Shown here one piece after another: positions 1 through 11,960 of a stretch of 64,000 nucleotides of DNA. Within the stretch, counting starts at the first letter, position 1. Every line of letters starts with the position of its first letter. The DNA comes from Durusdinium trenchii. Lineage: Eukaryota > Sar > Dinophyceae > Suessiales > Symbiodiniaceae. Made by a program: the position numbers and the translations under genes. Below the pieces are notes generated by a model that was not told the DNA's origin, made no database searches, and saw nothing but the letters and a program-made list of their open reading frames with translations. The DNA is taken from assembly GCA_963970005.1 (NCBI GenBank), contig CAXAMN010021573.1:877599-941598 (forward strand). Reading direction: 5' to 3'.

Positions 1-214
1 CAAACAAAACTGGCCGTTTCGCCTCTTGCTAAGACTTCCCCGGACTCGTTTGGTCTGGCTCCCAACATGGTCCCCTCATGTACCAGAATTGCCTAGTTCT
101 ACCTAACACCTCCCAGTTCGGGTCTGTCTGGTGAGGGGAGGTCGAACAACACGAACTGGGAGGTACTTGCCCTTTAATGCGTCCTGGAGTCCTGGAGGCT
201 ATCTATACATCTTA

Positions 215-297
215 CCCTATAGGGCTCCAACTACCTCCTGAGGAGCTGGTTAGGGTGGGTCTTAACACCTGCTCAGGAGGTAGTTGAAGCCCTAGGG
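215..297 (+). repeat. foldback repeat, family X, copy 1
   Basis: AGGGCTCCAACTACCTCCTGA and its near reverse complement CAGGAGGTAGTTGAAGCCCT enclose about 40 bp, giving a hairpin-forming element of about 83 bp. Confidence 0.7.
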
Positions 298-2305
298 TTT
301 GGCATCGTGGTGGTTAGAGCCGGAGCTCCTGCGGCCGGGCGTAGGCACTTGTGAGGCTCAGGGAATGGCTCCTTGGAGGCACAGCGGCTCTGCTTGGGCG
401 TCCGCCGGGGCTCTTCCCAGGTTGGCTCCATGCAGGTACCTATATTGAAATACACATATATATGTGACGTCACACACACACACGTAAAATATCATATATT
501 TATATTTCGACGTTGAATTATGTATCGTTATGTATCATTATACATCAATATATACTACGACGATGTGGCCTACCTCCTATGTACATATGATTACATATGA
601 CAAAATCTACATTCACCGCTACAACCACCGAAAGGGTCAAAGGCAGGTCATACGTGGACACACAAACATGAGAGAAGTACAAAGTCTTGCAACAGATCAA
701 CTTCAAAAGGGAAGTTGATTACAGTACTGAAATGGAGGGTTTTACCACGCTTTACCCATTTGGCTGCGTGTCCGCCCTTTTGACACCTACAAACATTCGA
801 GCCAACTGCATCCTGCACTTCCAGGGCTCAGTGTTTTCCAGTATGCCAATGGATCGCCAATCTTCCCATCTGCCACAGGCACAGCATTCCTCACATGGCA
901 AAAGAAAACACTGCAGGAAAGGTTCTTTGCTGTGGGGGTGATCAAAGGACAAACGCTAAATGACCGTCGATACGATTTGTGTCGGTGCCTGGTGGGTGTT
1001 TGTCTCACCCCAGGCATCACTGACTGTCAACATCCGTCAGCAACTCCCGATAATTAGGATGTTCAAATGATATTGTTGAAAATCGCTTTTTGGAGTTGAC
1101 ACGTTCAGAAAGTTGATGCACTTTAAAACTCAATATATAAAGAACGTTAAAGGAACTTTGAGTTCAAACGCTCCAAAAGTTGATGCATCGATGTTATTCT
1201 AGTGTCAACTCCAATTTATAATATTTAAGTCTTAAGTGCATCGATGGATTCCCAGTGTTTCAATTCCAACCACTTGTAATTTAACATGCTCACTACTTGA
1301 AGTCTTAAGTGCATTGAATGTCTCAGTGTTTCAACTCCAATTTACTACCAAAGTATTTGTGTCTTTGGCAAACGTAATGATGTACAAATGGATGAAAAAG
1401 TGAGGGTAAACAGTGACTTTCAAAAGTATACTAGAATAATTCGAACGACCGTGCATAACCTACGCCCTAGCCTTCAAAGACAATTAAAGGAATGGTTGAC
1501 CTGTTTTTGTGGCCCAAAATCCTTAGCAAAACAGTAAAACAACACTTCTTTTGTAAAGACACATTGAATCAATGGTTCTTGGACTCCCAGGGTATACATA
1601 GACCCCAGGAAAGCACCACCGACCAGATTGATCACTAGTGAGTTGAGACTTGTGAAATGACTGTGCTATATATTTTAGATGTTCCATCTCATGTGTTCCC
1701 AAGGGTGTCCACAACTCCCATCTCATTATGCATCTACCATCAAAATCAAGAACAGCCGAGGGTAGCTGGAAGAACTGAGACAGCTTTAGGCAACTCTTCT
1801 TAAAGCCTGTGGCAAAAGGCCAAGGTAGAGAAGAAACACGAAGAAACAAAGACAGCAAGACAAGCCGGAGAACATCCAGGCAGTGGAGTTCACCTTTAGC
1901 CACAAATCGAGAACAAAACAGTTGTGACCAGTGTAACTCCTATCTCATTTGCTAGTGCTTCTGGTCACCTTTACTAGGATACATGTGTCAGGACTTATGC
2001 AACATGCACACCAGCTCATACTCGCGCAACTCCTAACTCATCTGGGGAGAGGAAGGAGTTTGGCAAAACGTGTCGACCGACCGGTCGAAGACTTGGCAAG
2101 CATCAGATCCCCGGCCAAAAGGATGTGATCTGCACCAAGTGCTTCCAGCGAATCCTGGACTCCGAAAACAACAAAAACCGGTCAGTCCGAGTTCGACGTG
2201 TGTTTTTCGCTGTCCTGGACAAAGAAGGAATGAACAGAATCTCCACACCGAACGGTTCAAGGATTCACCCGGGAAAATACATATATATATATGTTATATG
2301 TATAT

Positions 2306-2425
2306 ATTGGGTCTATTCTATTACCAGTAAGAGTGGATGATGATGGTTAGTAAAGGCATTGTTCAAAAATAACAGTAATATCAGTAATTGTTACTGACTG
2401 TTACAGGTAATAGGACAAACCCAAT
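2306..2425. mobile_element. MITE-like element, family M, copy 1
   Basis: About 120 bp with terminal inverted repeats: the left end ATTGGGTCTATTCTATTACC and the reverse complement of the right end ATTGGGTTTGTCCTATTACC differ at 3 of 20 positions. The interior holds GTGGATGATGATGGTTA. It lies among TA repeats, so a target duplication cannot be judged. Confidence 0.75.
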
Positions 2426-2614
2426 ACATATATGTAAACATAACTCCAAGCAATATCAGGTTAGACATATAGGGTTCCCTGCTCCTTCTCAATATCTCCT
2501 CTGCAATCAGAAGGCTAATTCTTGTTTTTCCTGTACCTGGAGCGAGCGGCGTATCCACTAATACCCAACCACAACACCTACGAATACATATATATATATA
2601 CACACATGCAAACT

Positions 2615-3249
2615 TTATGAAAGCTGTCTGTATACCACTGGAGACCCTTGCTTTGATACCAAGATCCATACCAAAGTATTTGCCAACATGACACCAAACA
2701 TCAGGTCAAACATTCTCTGGTCGCCAGCCCAAAAGCCAGTCCCGAACCCGCCAACCCTTCGGCTTCCTCCGGTCCAAGGCTCTAACAACTTGGTGACCTG
2801 TTGGGCCCTGACTTCCTCCGCATCAGGTGTTTTGCCGCTGCTCAAGTGAGCGCTACACACGCCCAAGGTCGCCCCGGACCCACCCGCATGACCTACCGCG
2901 TGGTGGCACAGGACCTCGGCGAGAGAGCCGGACGTTGTCGCGCGCGCGAAATGACTCCGAGCAAGATCGGGGTGACCTGCCGGGTACCGGCGAAGAGCAT
3001 CCTGCAAGACCGACCGATATGTTGAAGCAATCCCTGCCAGGTCCATCTGATCCGAGCCGAGCTGACGTGTTTTGGTCGAGCCGCTGCCATGGTTCCACCA
3101 TCCTTCAGGGTCCCAACCTGAAGCCTTTGAATATCAGTCATAGCAATCCAGGAATCCAGTAATAAACAAGGACCAAGCCAAACATAGCCAAACTGCTTTT
3201 TCAGCGGACTGGTCACTTTGTTGGTGGGCTGTTGATGGTGAAAAAGCAT
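2615..3249 (-). other. GC-rich stretch open in several frames
   Basis: At least three overlapping frames (143, 118 and 111 codons) stay open here, mainly because of high GC. The longest minus frame begins DLAGIASTYRSVLQDALRRY. None shows a motif or splice signals, so no gene is called. Confidence 0.25.
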
Positions 3250-5828
3250 GTTGTTGGTGGGCCCGTTAGTGGATGGTCACTGATTACTACAACCCTGTCC
3301 TGATTCACCTGTTGAAGCACTGCAAAGCGCTTGTTCCGCACAAAGACCGCGGTGGCCGGGCAATCGCTCGTTGCATCGCCCAAGATGGCCTAGCAGGTCT
3401 TCATCCCGAGGGAGCCACTGCTACCTTCTCGGTACGACTGGACCCTGCAACCCTGCTCACACCTACATCAAGAGGTGTCGAACACCCTCCCAGAGGGTAT
3501 GTGGATCCATAGGGCAAGAGAGCTTATGACCTTACATTGATCCCCAATTTGGGGCTTCATAAGCCACAGGTGGGCCACAGAGTTCCGAAGAACCTTTGTA
3601 GGTTGTGAACCACCCCCATCTCCCGAACAAAAAGGTATTCGATTGGAACTGTGTGTTAGTTTCCCTATAGCAAACAAACAACACCTTTGTCAACAGGCGT
3701 TATTTTGAGTGGGGAAACCAATCCTCCCCCACAAAAGATGACCTTCATCCATCTACTATTCACTACTCCCCCACCGAAGAAAGGCACTTCATCCATCTAC
3801 TATGACCGTGAAAGTGTATAAAGCTAAACCCAGTCAGCTGGGTAGGATATCCTCTTGGATATCCTACGGGACCATAGACCTGCAATTGGGATTTATGACC
3901 TCGGGGTATGTCGGGGTCCAAGAAGCTGGCTGAAGCGAGGTGTCCCCGAGTCCACGGAAGCTCTTGGAATTGCTGTCCAAGCCCGGACCAAAAGTGAACA
4001 TCAAATAAAACCAATCTTCACCAGTTTCGGGGTAATATCAGTCAGTTCAGTCAGTTCGGGAAAAGAACGATCCTAATTCAAGACCGATCTGGGCCAGATC
4101 TGCAAAATCAGGATCTCATCAACTGTGTCTTTAGTGTTCAATAATTCAATGTACCCATGATGCCCAATGTCCCTGTAACCAAAAAAAGTAGATGCGATGT
4201 TCATCGCTTCCAGTGTCTGTTCTTATCGTCTTCTTTATCTCATATATATATATATATGCACCCTGAGTTGACCAATGAATCCAAGCATCAGTTTGACTTT
4301 GGCTGGCTTTTTAGCAGCTTGGGGGCTCTGGGGAACGCAGTTTCCAATCGTCCTTTCTTGCTTGGGTCTATAAGCTCTGCTCACGTCCAAACACACATCT
4401 TGTTTCCTAGGTCGAAGATGGTCTAGGAGTCACAAGTTCTGGTCACTGCGTTGTGAAGATGGGAGATGTCTGTACGCCCCAGCCATCCCAAGAACATGTC
4501 AAAAAATAGTTGACCTGTTGTCTAAACGCGATCCTTATAATTAGAAATACCAGTCAATGGTCGTTCGGTCTCTCACTTGCGGACGCTCCGCAAATACGCA
4601 CCGCACATTTCGGCCCCTTCTAGACATGTGCCTTTTTGGGGGTAGCCCCTTCCTAGAGGTTGGATACATGACACGTGCCCTGAAAGGACAGAACCCAAAG
4701 GAAAATCTTGCGTCCCTCACGGCCAACACGGTGTCCATTGTTTGGTACTCAATCCATGGTGCGTTGTAAACACCAGGTCGGAGCGACCGCCATCGTCCGC
4801 CATGGTCCCCCGGTTTTCAGAGCCAGAGCGATCCTGGTAATCCTCCGTGCTTTTCAGACAAACAACTCTGCCTGAACCTGGTGGGCGATCCTGTATCCAA
4901 CGTGGATGCTCTTAAGTCCAAGCGAGACTCATTGGGTCACATCGGGTCAAGCTGCTTTTCAGGGTCAAATGGCCAAATCTCTTCGGACACGTGGTCACCC
5001 ACCGGATCTCCGGATCGCGCATCTTTGGCCCAGCTGCAGAGTAGCCTGCTTCCCGAAGCTCAGGACAAAGGGCTGACTCTTTTCCATCGACATCCAGCTC
5101 CTGCAAGAAGATGAGATCCTGAATGCACCGGACAGGAATTCAGGAGTTGACCTGCTTTTTGATATGAAAAAACCATGTTTGGTCTCCAAAACAGGGGTCA
5201 ATGAGGTTCTAGGATTATATATATTTATGTGTGTCAGTGATTGTCAGTGACTATGCACATGTCACCTTGGAATCAACGTGATTCCGCAAGCTGCAATAGC
5301 GGTGGTGGTTGGGTAGACACAGAAGAGTAAGAGTTGTATACAGAGTAACCTTGTCTCGTAAACGATTGGTAGTTGGTTCTACCCATAGCACCTTATGTGC
5401 CTCCTTATCTCTTTCTTCTGGCCATTGCCCACTTCAGAAGCTGGTGCGAAGGACAATGCCAAGCCGTCCCTTCAAGCACCTCAAGAACAAAACAGCCGAC
5501 AGACTCGGCAGTAAAGCTCTTTAAGAGCCAACCCAGTCAAGTCAGCTCTCAAGCTCCGATTTCCTGTCCAGGAAGCCGAACAACATGTTTCAACATCTTC
5601 CCCAGTTTCGATCATCCCTAAGCAACAGTCTCCGCACCTTCCATGAGTCACACCTCCTGCCCTCGAGTACCGTAGTGGAAACCCCCTCCGTTCACTCCTC
5701 TCAACCCAATGGCAGCGATGGAAGCGATGGATCGAATATCCTCAGAATCCCTGGCTCAACTTCCAAAGACCAAAGCCCTCTGCAAATAACTGAAGAATAA
5801 TGATGGGCTCAAGAATCTGGAATACCTT

Positions 5829-5873
5829 TTCTTGTTGTTGTTGTTGTTCTTCTTCTTCTTCTCCTTCTTCTTC
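5829..5873 (+). repeat. TTG/TTC trinucleotide tract
   Basis: Five TTG units followed by runs of TTC. Confidence 0.85.
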
Positions 5874-6426
5874 GTGGCTTTTTGTTGTTTTAACGTGATG
5901 TTCTTTGATTTGCTCACGCTCCAAAACCCGTCCCCTGTTCGCGTAGACCGCGCGCGTACCCCCTCATCACCCGTTGTTCTCCGTCACCTCCAAGTCTCCG
6001 CCTCCTCCTGCAGCAGAAGTTCCAGCAAGCGCCGCCTCCGCGGCGTCCAGTCTCGCAGAGCCTCCTGCGCAGCTGGAAGCCTCGGGCGTTCGAGGCTTCT
6101 AGGGGAGTGGAGGACTGATCTACACCAGCACACGAGAAAACGAACAAATAAGGTCTCTGACAGGCTGAAATGGAGACTTGTTGAAGTGGCAGGTGGTGAC
6201 CTGGTAGTGAGGGTGTTGGTATATAGATCCGTCCTTCACTTCCACTCACTCCCTCATTTAGGGGAAGGTATGAGGAGCAAATATGTATTGGACATAAGCT
6301 TCAACATACTTCCAAAAAGCAGTTTCATTCACTCATTCGCGTTTAAAGTGATTCTTGGATCACTCTTGGAAACTGGTCTAATCAACACGGTAGAGTCAAC
6401 AAAAAGCTCTTCATGCTCATGAACAC

Positions 6427-6457
6427 TATATATATATATAATATATATATATATATT
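6427..6457 (+). repeat. (TA)n tract
   Basis: Two TA runs split by AATA. Similar TA tracts occur near 2281, 2588, 4242, 8612, 12078, 15464, 16306, 42777, 47607, 58034 and 58508. Confidence 0.9.
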
Positions 6458-7624
6458 TGATTGATATACACAAGTATGATCTCAAACAATCAAATGTGAA
6501 AGCCAAAAATATAAAGTACGTATTCAACAGACTGAGTCTCCATCCCTCCTCTTTTTGCTTGCATTCCGCCAACAAATTCAAGGACAGCACGCGGAAGGTC
6601 GTCCTCTCTCGCGTCGACGCCAGTGTGGCTCCTACTCCGCAGGTCGACGCTGTCGATCGCCAGGATCGCTGCAAGGCCGGTGGCCAGTTTGCTAAGCTCT
6701 CTCGAAGATTCTGCACGATTTCAGGGATGCCCATGGCATTCACCCATTCGGGCAGCTGTAGTTTTAAAATGTTTTAAAGAGGGAAGTGCTGCAAGAACTT
6801 CTTTTTCTTCTAGTCTCAAGTGCAGAGCCTTACATATTGAGACTAGGTATTCAAATGTGCTGTAGAAATCTGTAGAATGATATTTGGAAACACTAAGGTG
6901 TCCCACATCCTAACCCAGAGATCGTCTACATGTATCTCTTTCCTAGGATTCCAACTACCATTGATTTAATGCGTTTCTTTTCTAAGCAATCATTGTTGTA
7001 CTATACTAAGAAATTTACAAAAGTATACAAAGTTTTTATTTTTTTTTACATACTTTTACAGGTCAGGGGTTGCTGAAAGCAATCACAGACCTGCCCAGCA
7101 TCCATTTTCTACAAGTGGTCGAGCAAAAGGGCAAGACGAAGAGACAGTGAACATACCGACATGGTGCCAGGAGGTTGACCAGGTGTTCACAAAACCTAGG
7201 GCTCCTGTCCCACATCCGAAAAGAAGATGCTTGGGCTGGTGCCATGCCAGGGGTTGAACATCCACCTTCTGACGATGTGCTTGGACCTCGACCGTATTAC
7301 GGGAAAGTATAGGGCCTAAGCAACCGGTTGACCGTCTGCGTCGACGCGTCAGCTTCGATTGCCTGAGCGACGTGACGCACGACAGTCATTGTCCTAAAAA
7401 CAAGGAGAAACCAAAGGGGTGGCAACTTCTGGCTGCCAGTGGTTTGTGTCAGTGTCCGGAAGAATTTCGCAACACACAATTATCCCCCACCCACTTGCGG
7501 CGTGTGGTGCCATGTTCTTCCAAACACTCAAAGGCTCCGGCCACAAAGGTTCCACAAAGCAGGCGTCGAAGAGTCCGCGTCCACGCGTCGCCGTCGTCCG
7601 GTCGAGGTCTCTCGCCCGTCGCCT

Positions 7625-7669
7625 GTGGTCCTTGAAGGTCCGCACCAGCTTGAGGATGAAAGGGTGATC
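7625..7669 (-). CDS. kinase exon K4: DHPFI segment (subdomain IV)
   Basis: After the acceptor TTTTTTAG (AG at 7671-7670) the minus strand encodes DHPFILKLVRTFKDH, a near-consensus AGC-kinase subdomain IV that follows K3 in phase 0. The 3' end is unresolved. A possible subdomain V/VI remnant (TFVAGAFECLEEHG) lies at about 7555-7510 in another frame. I found no RDLKPEN, DFG or APE motif further left, so the C-lobe is either outside the window or missed. Confidence 0.7.
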
Positions 7670-8000
7670 CTAAAAAACCGGACCACAGCTCCGCTCGGGG
7701 TCAACGAAACCGAAACGGGGGGGCGACACGGACAAACACTGGGGGTTTAAATGGGGAAAGGGGGGGAGGGGCCTGGGTTTGAGTGAGGTTGGTTTCGCAT
7801 TCGGGTGCGCAGGTGAGTGAGAGGACGGAGAGAGGACGGAGCTGAGCTTCTGAGCCAAGGGTTTGAAAGCCTGCATTGCGTTGATCTGAATCCAAACATC
7901 TTAACCAAGTTCTACCAACCTACCAACCTACCCGGCCCAGTGGCTTCCAGTCGACGAAGCCGTTGGCTCATTCGATCCAGGGCCCTCCTGAGTGCCCGAC

Positions 8001-8060
8001 CACATCGGTCAGAATCTCACGCTCGGCGCAAATGCTGGCTTGCTGCCGCCGGGCCACCGC
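8001..8060 (-). CDS. kinase exon K3: helix-C glutamate
   Basis: Exactly 60 nt and phase 0 at both ends: AVARRQQASICAEREILTDV. AEREIL matches the helix-C segment of AGC kinases (E.EIL), supplying the Glu that pairs with the catalytic Lys. The acceptor is CCTGAG|GCG and the donor GTG|GTCGGG (GT at 8000-7999). The same bases GAG|GCG occur at both the donor of K2 and the acceptor of K3. Confidence 0.72.
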
Positions 8061-8230
8061 CTCAGGGTCCACCGTCCGCCGCGGTCCGGGCACATTGGTG
8101 CCGGGGTACGTCCACTGAAGGCTCGATGTGGGCCAGGGACGGTGCTAAAGTCAAATGCGAACGACTTGACGAAACTCTGAGGGGAGTAGCTCTTGATCAC
8201 AACTCTTTAAGGGAGAACTTCATTACTCAA

Positions 8231-8345
8231 GACCTATTGACAGTGTCCAAGTTGGCAAAACTCTCCAAGGCCAAGGATGGTCGTCTTGAGACCTATTGAC
8301 AGTGTCCAAGTTGGCAAGTCTCCAAGGCCAAGGATGGTCGTCTTG
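8231..8345 (+). repeat. tandem duplication of about 58 bp
   Basis: Units 8231-8289 and 8290-8345 both start GACCTATTGACAGTGTCCAA and differ by a 3-bp deletion in the second. It lies in the intron between kinase exons K2 and K3. Confidence 0.9.
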
Positions 8346-8741
8346 TTATAGGCTCTGATGAACATTGCCTCCTCCATCCGTCAAACTGCCAGCCCGGTTT
8401 TATAGAAGCGAACCAGTCATGCCGCTGCGGGTCTGCTACGAGCTCAGTCCGACGGAAAAAACATATCAACTTAATTCGATTTTCAAGTGAGCAGTGCCTT
8501 TCTAGCGCGACTAGCACCAAACAACAACTGGAAGCGTGTTCACCAAAGACCTGGTACAAAACAACTCATATACTCACATATGTATTCATGTCATAAAATA
8601 GAACATGTGTATATATATATATCTACACAGCCTAGAAGTCCAAAGAATATATGTTTATATATATATTTCGCCTCGCCCAACTAAAGGAAAAAGTATCTTC
8701 CCTTCACCCCAAAGAGGGAACATGAATCTTGGGAGTCCCAG

Positions 8742-9050
8742 TGTCTATTCTCGGAACATCCTCAGTGTTTTCTTAGAGATCTGCGGCGAGAAAACGGTCC
8801 TTGGGAGTCAGTTACAGTGAGTCTGCGGATGTTTCTCTAGTTTTTGTTCACATTTTTTTTATATTCCACACAAGCTACTGGCGTTTATTGGTGAGCCACG
8901 AGCGTTTTACCCGAATGTGTTTCGTTTCAGCGGATGTTTATTTTGGTTGCGGACGTTTATGTGGTTCACAGACCTAAATAAAGGTTGGTGTGTTGAACAT
9001 TGCTCAACTACCGACCAAAACAAAGCAACCGTGAGGTTCCAGGTGTATAT
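8742..9050 (+). repeat. dispersed repeat, family S, copy 1
   Basis: About 310 bp sharing with 14651-14969 the blocks TGAGTCTGCGGATGTTT, GGTGAGC, GACCTAAATAAAGGT and ACCGACCAAAACAAAGCAACC. The ends (CGGAACATCCTC and GAGGTTCCAGGT) are imperfect inverted repeats. It lies in the intron between kinase exons K2 and K3. Confidence 0.7.
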
Positions 9051-9176
9051 ACCCTGGGAGTCCAATTATATAGTATGTTCAGCTATACTTAAGACTTTGC
9101 CAAATACCATGAGTCCAATGAGACACCCGGGATGGTCTTGCCTTTCAGGAAGGCTCCCTTCCGCCCTGTCCGGCGC

Positions 9177-9248
9177 CTCGTTTCGACTGATGCACTTCAG
9201 GGCGTACCTGTCCCGAAACGGGCGTGTGTTCAGACGGATGCCGAAGAC
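9177..9248 (-). CDS. kinase exon K2: catalytic lysine (YALK)
   Basis: A 72-nt, 24-codon exon after GGAAAG (AG at 9250-9249). It encodes VFGIRLNTRPFRDRYALKC plus ISRNE. YALK is kinase subdomain II, with the ATP-anchoring Lys. The donor is GC (GAG|GCG). It reads on in phase 0 from K1 and into K3, with spacing normal for an AGC kinase N-lobe. Confidence 0.72.
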
Positions 9249-10742
9249 CTTTCCAGGTTTGTATGCGATGCAAAGATACATGCCCTTGAACTCCAATAGT
9301 CACTGAGCAACCCATTGTTTTATCGTCCTCAGGCAACACCAGGCCAACCTTTCTTATCATGGGATGTGAAACGGGATCATGTCCAAGCCCGGTAAAAAAC
9401 CAGGGCCGGCTTCATGGCCACACTCTCCGGCCAACGGCTGGTTTCATAGCTGCGCACCTTTGTGGTCCATTCGTGGATCATGGATGGCTCTAGCCGCCAG
9501 ACGCCACAAGTTGGGGATGTTAAACATCACCACAGCAGCTGTGAACCATTCGGTAGGTGGAATGGTAGGTGGAGGGGTGGAGGCTCAATGTCCCACGTCA
9601 CATGTGTGTGTGTGGTAGAATAGAGAGACCTCTCAAAGACCCATTGGAAGAAGAAACATAAAGGAAACCCACATTAGTTGGGCTCTCCCTAGTTCAATAC
9701 ACACACATCACCCGAACATAGGGAGACCCCAATTCATGACCCCAACTAGTTCAATCTCCCTATTACATCACCCGAACTCTTCGAATGTCCGCCTGGCTCC
9801 CGTGGATTGATGCTCCACCAAGCGGACCTGGGATGAAAAACGAGCGTACCCGCCGTACCCGCGCGGCTTTCCCCGTCGTCGACTTCCACGAAAAGACGAA
9901 GAGTTGGATAGCCTGATTTTGTTTAATCGGTGAATAAAGCTGTTGCCAGCACTCTACAAGCTTTGTTTTGTTGTTGGAAAGCCTCCAGTTGAATCCTCGA
10001 GCCATCCCGAAGGAGTCCCGATCCACGTTGACCTTCCCGATCCCAAGCGTTTTCGGTGTTCGACACCTTGATGTAGGTGCCACGAGGGTTCAGTCTTACC
10101 TTCTGAAGCAGGGTGGCACATCCCTAAACACTGAAGCTCTGAAGTTGGTTGGAACCAAATGTCCAGGCTTTTTGGCTTGTTTATCGAACTTTGGGTATGC
10201 TATTCTTCTGGTCCATTGCGTGGGATATGTCCAGGAGCTTCAGGGGCTTCGTTTCGATGGAAACTTCACATCTACTGAGAAAACGCAACAATGCAGTATT
10301 TTATCAACCCAACCACTCCATGTCTATGGAAGTACGAGTACCTACATTCTCCCAACCAGCCCAATGTTGGCATACCAGTCCCATGAAATGTCTAGGAACT
10401 ACGAGTACATGGAATGAACATGAGAGTTTCCCATTGTAGACGCGTGGACAACACCAATGGGGTTGGCCTAGTAGGCTATAATATATATACATATATCTAG
10501 TTGACTCAAGTCACCCAATTGGAAACAACAATATGTTTGCATTCCACTTTTGTTCTTGACTTGCAATTCACAGGACCACCCAGTAAGAAAACACAAAACA
10601 TCTATTATATAATCAATGTGCTATCAATAGACGTTCATTGAGCTTGGGTTTGAGCTGTAGAAACTGAGGACCCCCCCTTTCAGCACCCACGTCCTTCGGT
10701 CCTTGTCCAGTCCCAGATCCTCCTCTCACTGAGGGGTCCTGC

Positions 10743-10880
10743 AATGCCATACGTGCCATATCCCAAGGTGGAGATCTCTTGGAGGTCGTCCAAATGGATG
10801 TCCACGCGCCTGCAAACATACTCTGGACACAAGCGGCCGAAACCGTCGTTCTTGACGAATTCAAAGAATTTGGTCTCGTT
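10743..10880 (-). CDS. kinase exon K1: glycine-rich loop of an AGC/PKG-like kinase
   Basis: The minus strand encodes KFFEFVKNDGFGRLCPEY, then RRVDIHLDDLQEISTLGYGT followed by YGI. LGYGTYG is a GXGXXG nucleotide-binding loop preceded by the DDL.EI..LG lead-in typical of PKG/PKA-type kinases. The exon ends at 10743 with a GC donor (GC at 10742-10741); the 5' boundary near 10880 is uncertain. It joins in phase 0 to the exon at 9248. Confidence 0.68.
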
Positions 10881-11394
10881 CTCCAAGAAAATGTTACTAG
10901 TTACTATATTGTTACTAGGTCTCTGTTAGGAGTTCTCGTTCTGGAAGAATTCGTCAATTCGGATGATGAACGCAAGTGGTGCAGAAGTTGAGAAATGATC
11001 CGCTGGCACATGCTGGCACGCTACACCCCTTGAGGAGTTGAAACAATTTAAATCGAATCATCTATAGAGTCTAGAGTATCAAAGCCCTTGCTCAACTGCA
11101 TGTGACTACAAGCTTGTCTTCCAATCAATCGCCAATCGGGGCTTTCACATTGATTTGACATTCCCGAACTTGAAGTAAGGAACACCATTGTATAAGTCCT
11201 GTGAACTAAGACTTTCAGCTACTCGACCCTTGGTTGATGTTCAGTCCAACATCCAAACACTAAGGTTTAAAGTTTAAAGTCTAAATTATGCATGTACCTG
11301 GTACCTTTCTAACATGAAACATGTCAATGTCCCCATAAAAATATAAGAATAACAACAGTTAATTACTTGAACCATCTAGTGCCCATTTTCCGAC

Positions 11395-11960
11395 TCCAGG
11401 TGAGTTACTTAAGTCCAGGTAGCAACATCGATCTCACCATGAACATCCTTTGTTCCCGCAAAACGGCAAACCCACGAATTCCATCCGCCCAGGTCGTACC
11501 GGAGCTGCAGTTGATCCTGTAGCTGGGCAAAGACTCTCTCCTGTGTCGCCCACCGGCCCACCGGATGTCCAGAAGGCGAACCATCGCCCGCCACGTCGGA
11601 CTGGGTGACCCGGGTCCGAACCAAGATCCCAAGGGTCACCGGGGGTGGTGGATCCGGTGGCCCAGGTGGATCCGTGGTTTGTTCAAGCCAAGGAAGAGGT
11701 TGAACTGTTGGCAAGGGGGGGCAGTTTCTTGAGGATAGTCGGTCGGTGGAAGTGTGTTCACTTGACTGCAGGGTACTGGAGGCTGTAAGATACTGAGAGC
11801 ATGAGATGAAGTTCCTTATAGAGTCCCCAAGGGTTTGTGCGCCAGCAATGTGTTCTCCGAGTTGCCCCACTTGCAGATTTGTGTTGAACACAGCTCGTGA
11901 TCTGTTGCCACTCCTTGACCACATGCTCGAAGACCATCTTGTCAATGGCCTGTGCGCAAT
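11395..11960 (-). CDS. two candidate exons, unknown product
   Basis: About 11960-11870 encodes AQAIDKMVFEHVVKEWQQIT. About 11560-11410 encodes RVFAQLQDQLQLRYDLGGWN followed by SWVCRFAGTKDVHGEIDVAT. Both have ordinary protein-like composition in one frame, but they share no motif I recognise. They lie just upstream of kinase exon K1 on the same strand, where the linker between regulatory and kinase domains would be expected. Confidence 0.33.

Larger units (their letters stand above)
298..7624. other. no supported gene; repeats and TA tracts
   Basis: Apart from family M copy 1 (2306-2425), TA tracts, the TTG/TTC tract and the GC-rich open stretch at 2.6-3.2 kb, nothing convincing is seen. The remaining exons of the kinase C-lobe would be expected here on the minus strand, but no HRD, DFG or APE motif was found. 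Confidence 0.5.

Noticed and set aside
5832-6422. 196-codon plus-strand ORF starting in the TTG/TTC tract
   Set aside because: The start is a low-complexity Leu/Phe run and the rest has no protein-like pattern or motif.
7817-8299. 160-codon plus-strand ORF
   Set aside because: Overlaps kinase exon K3 on the opposite strand and runs into the tandem duplication. No motif of its own.
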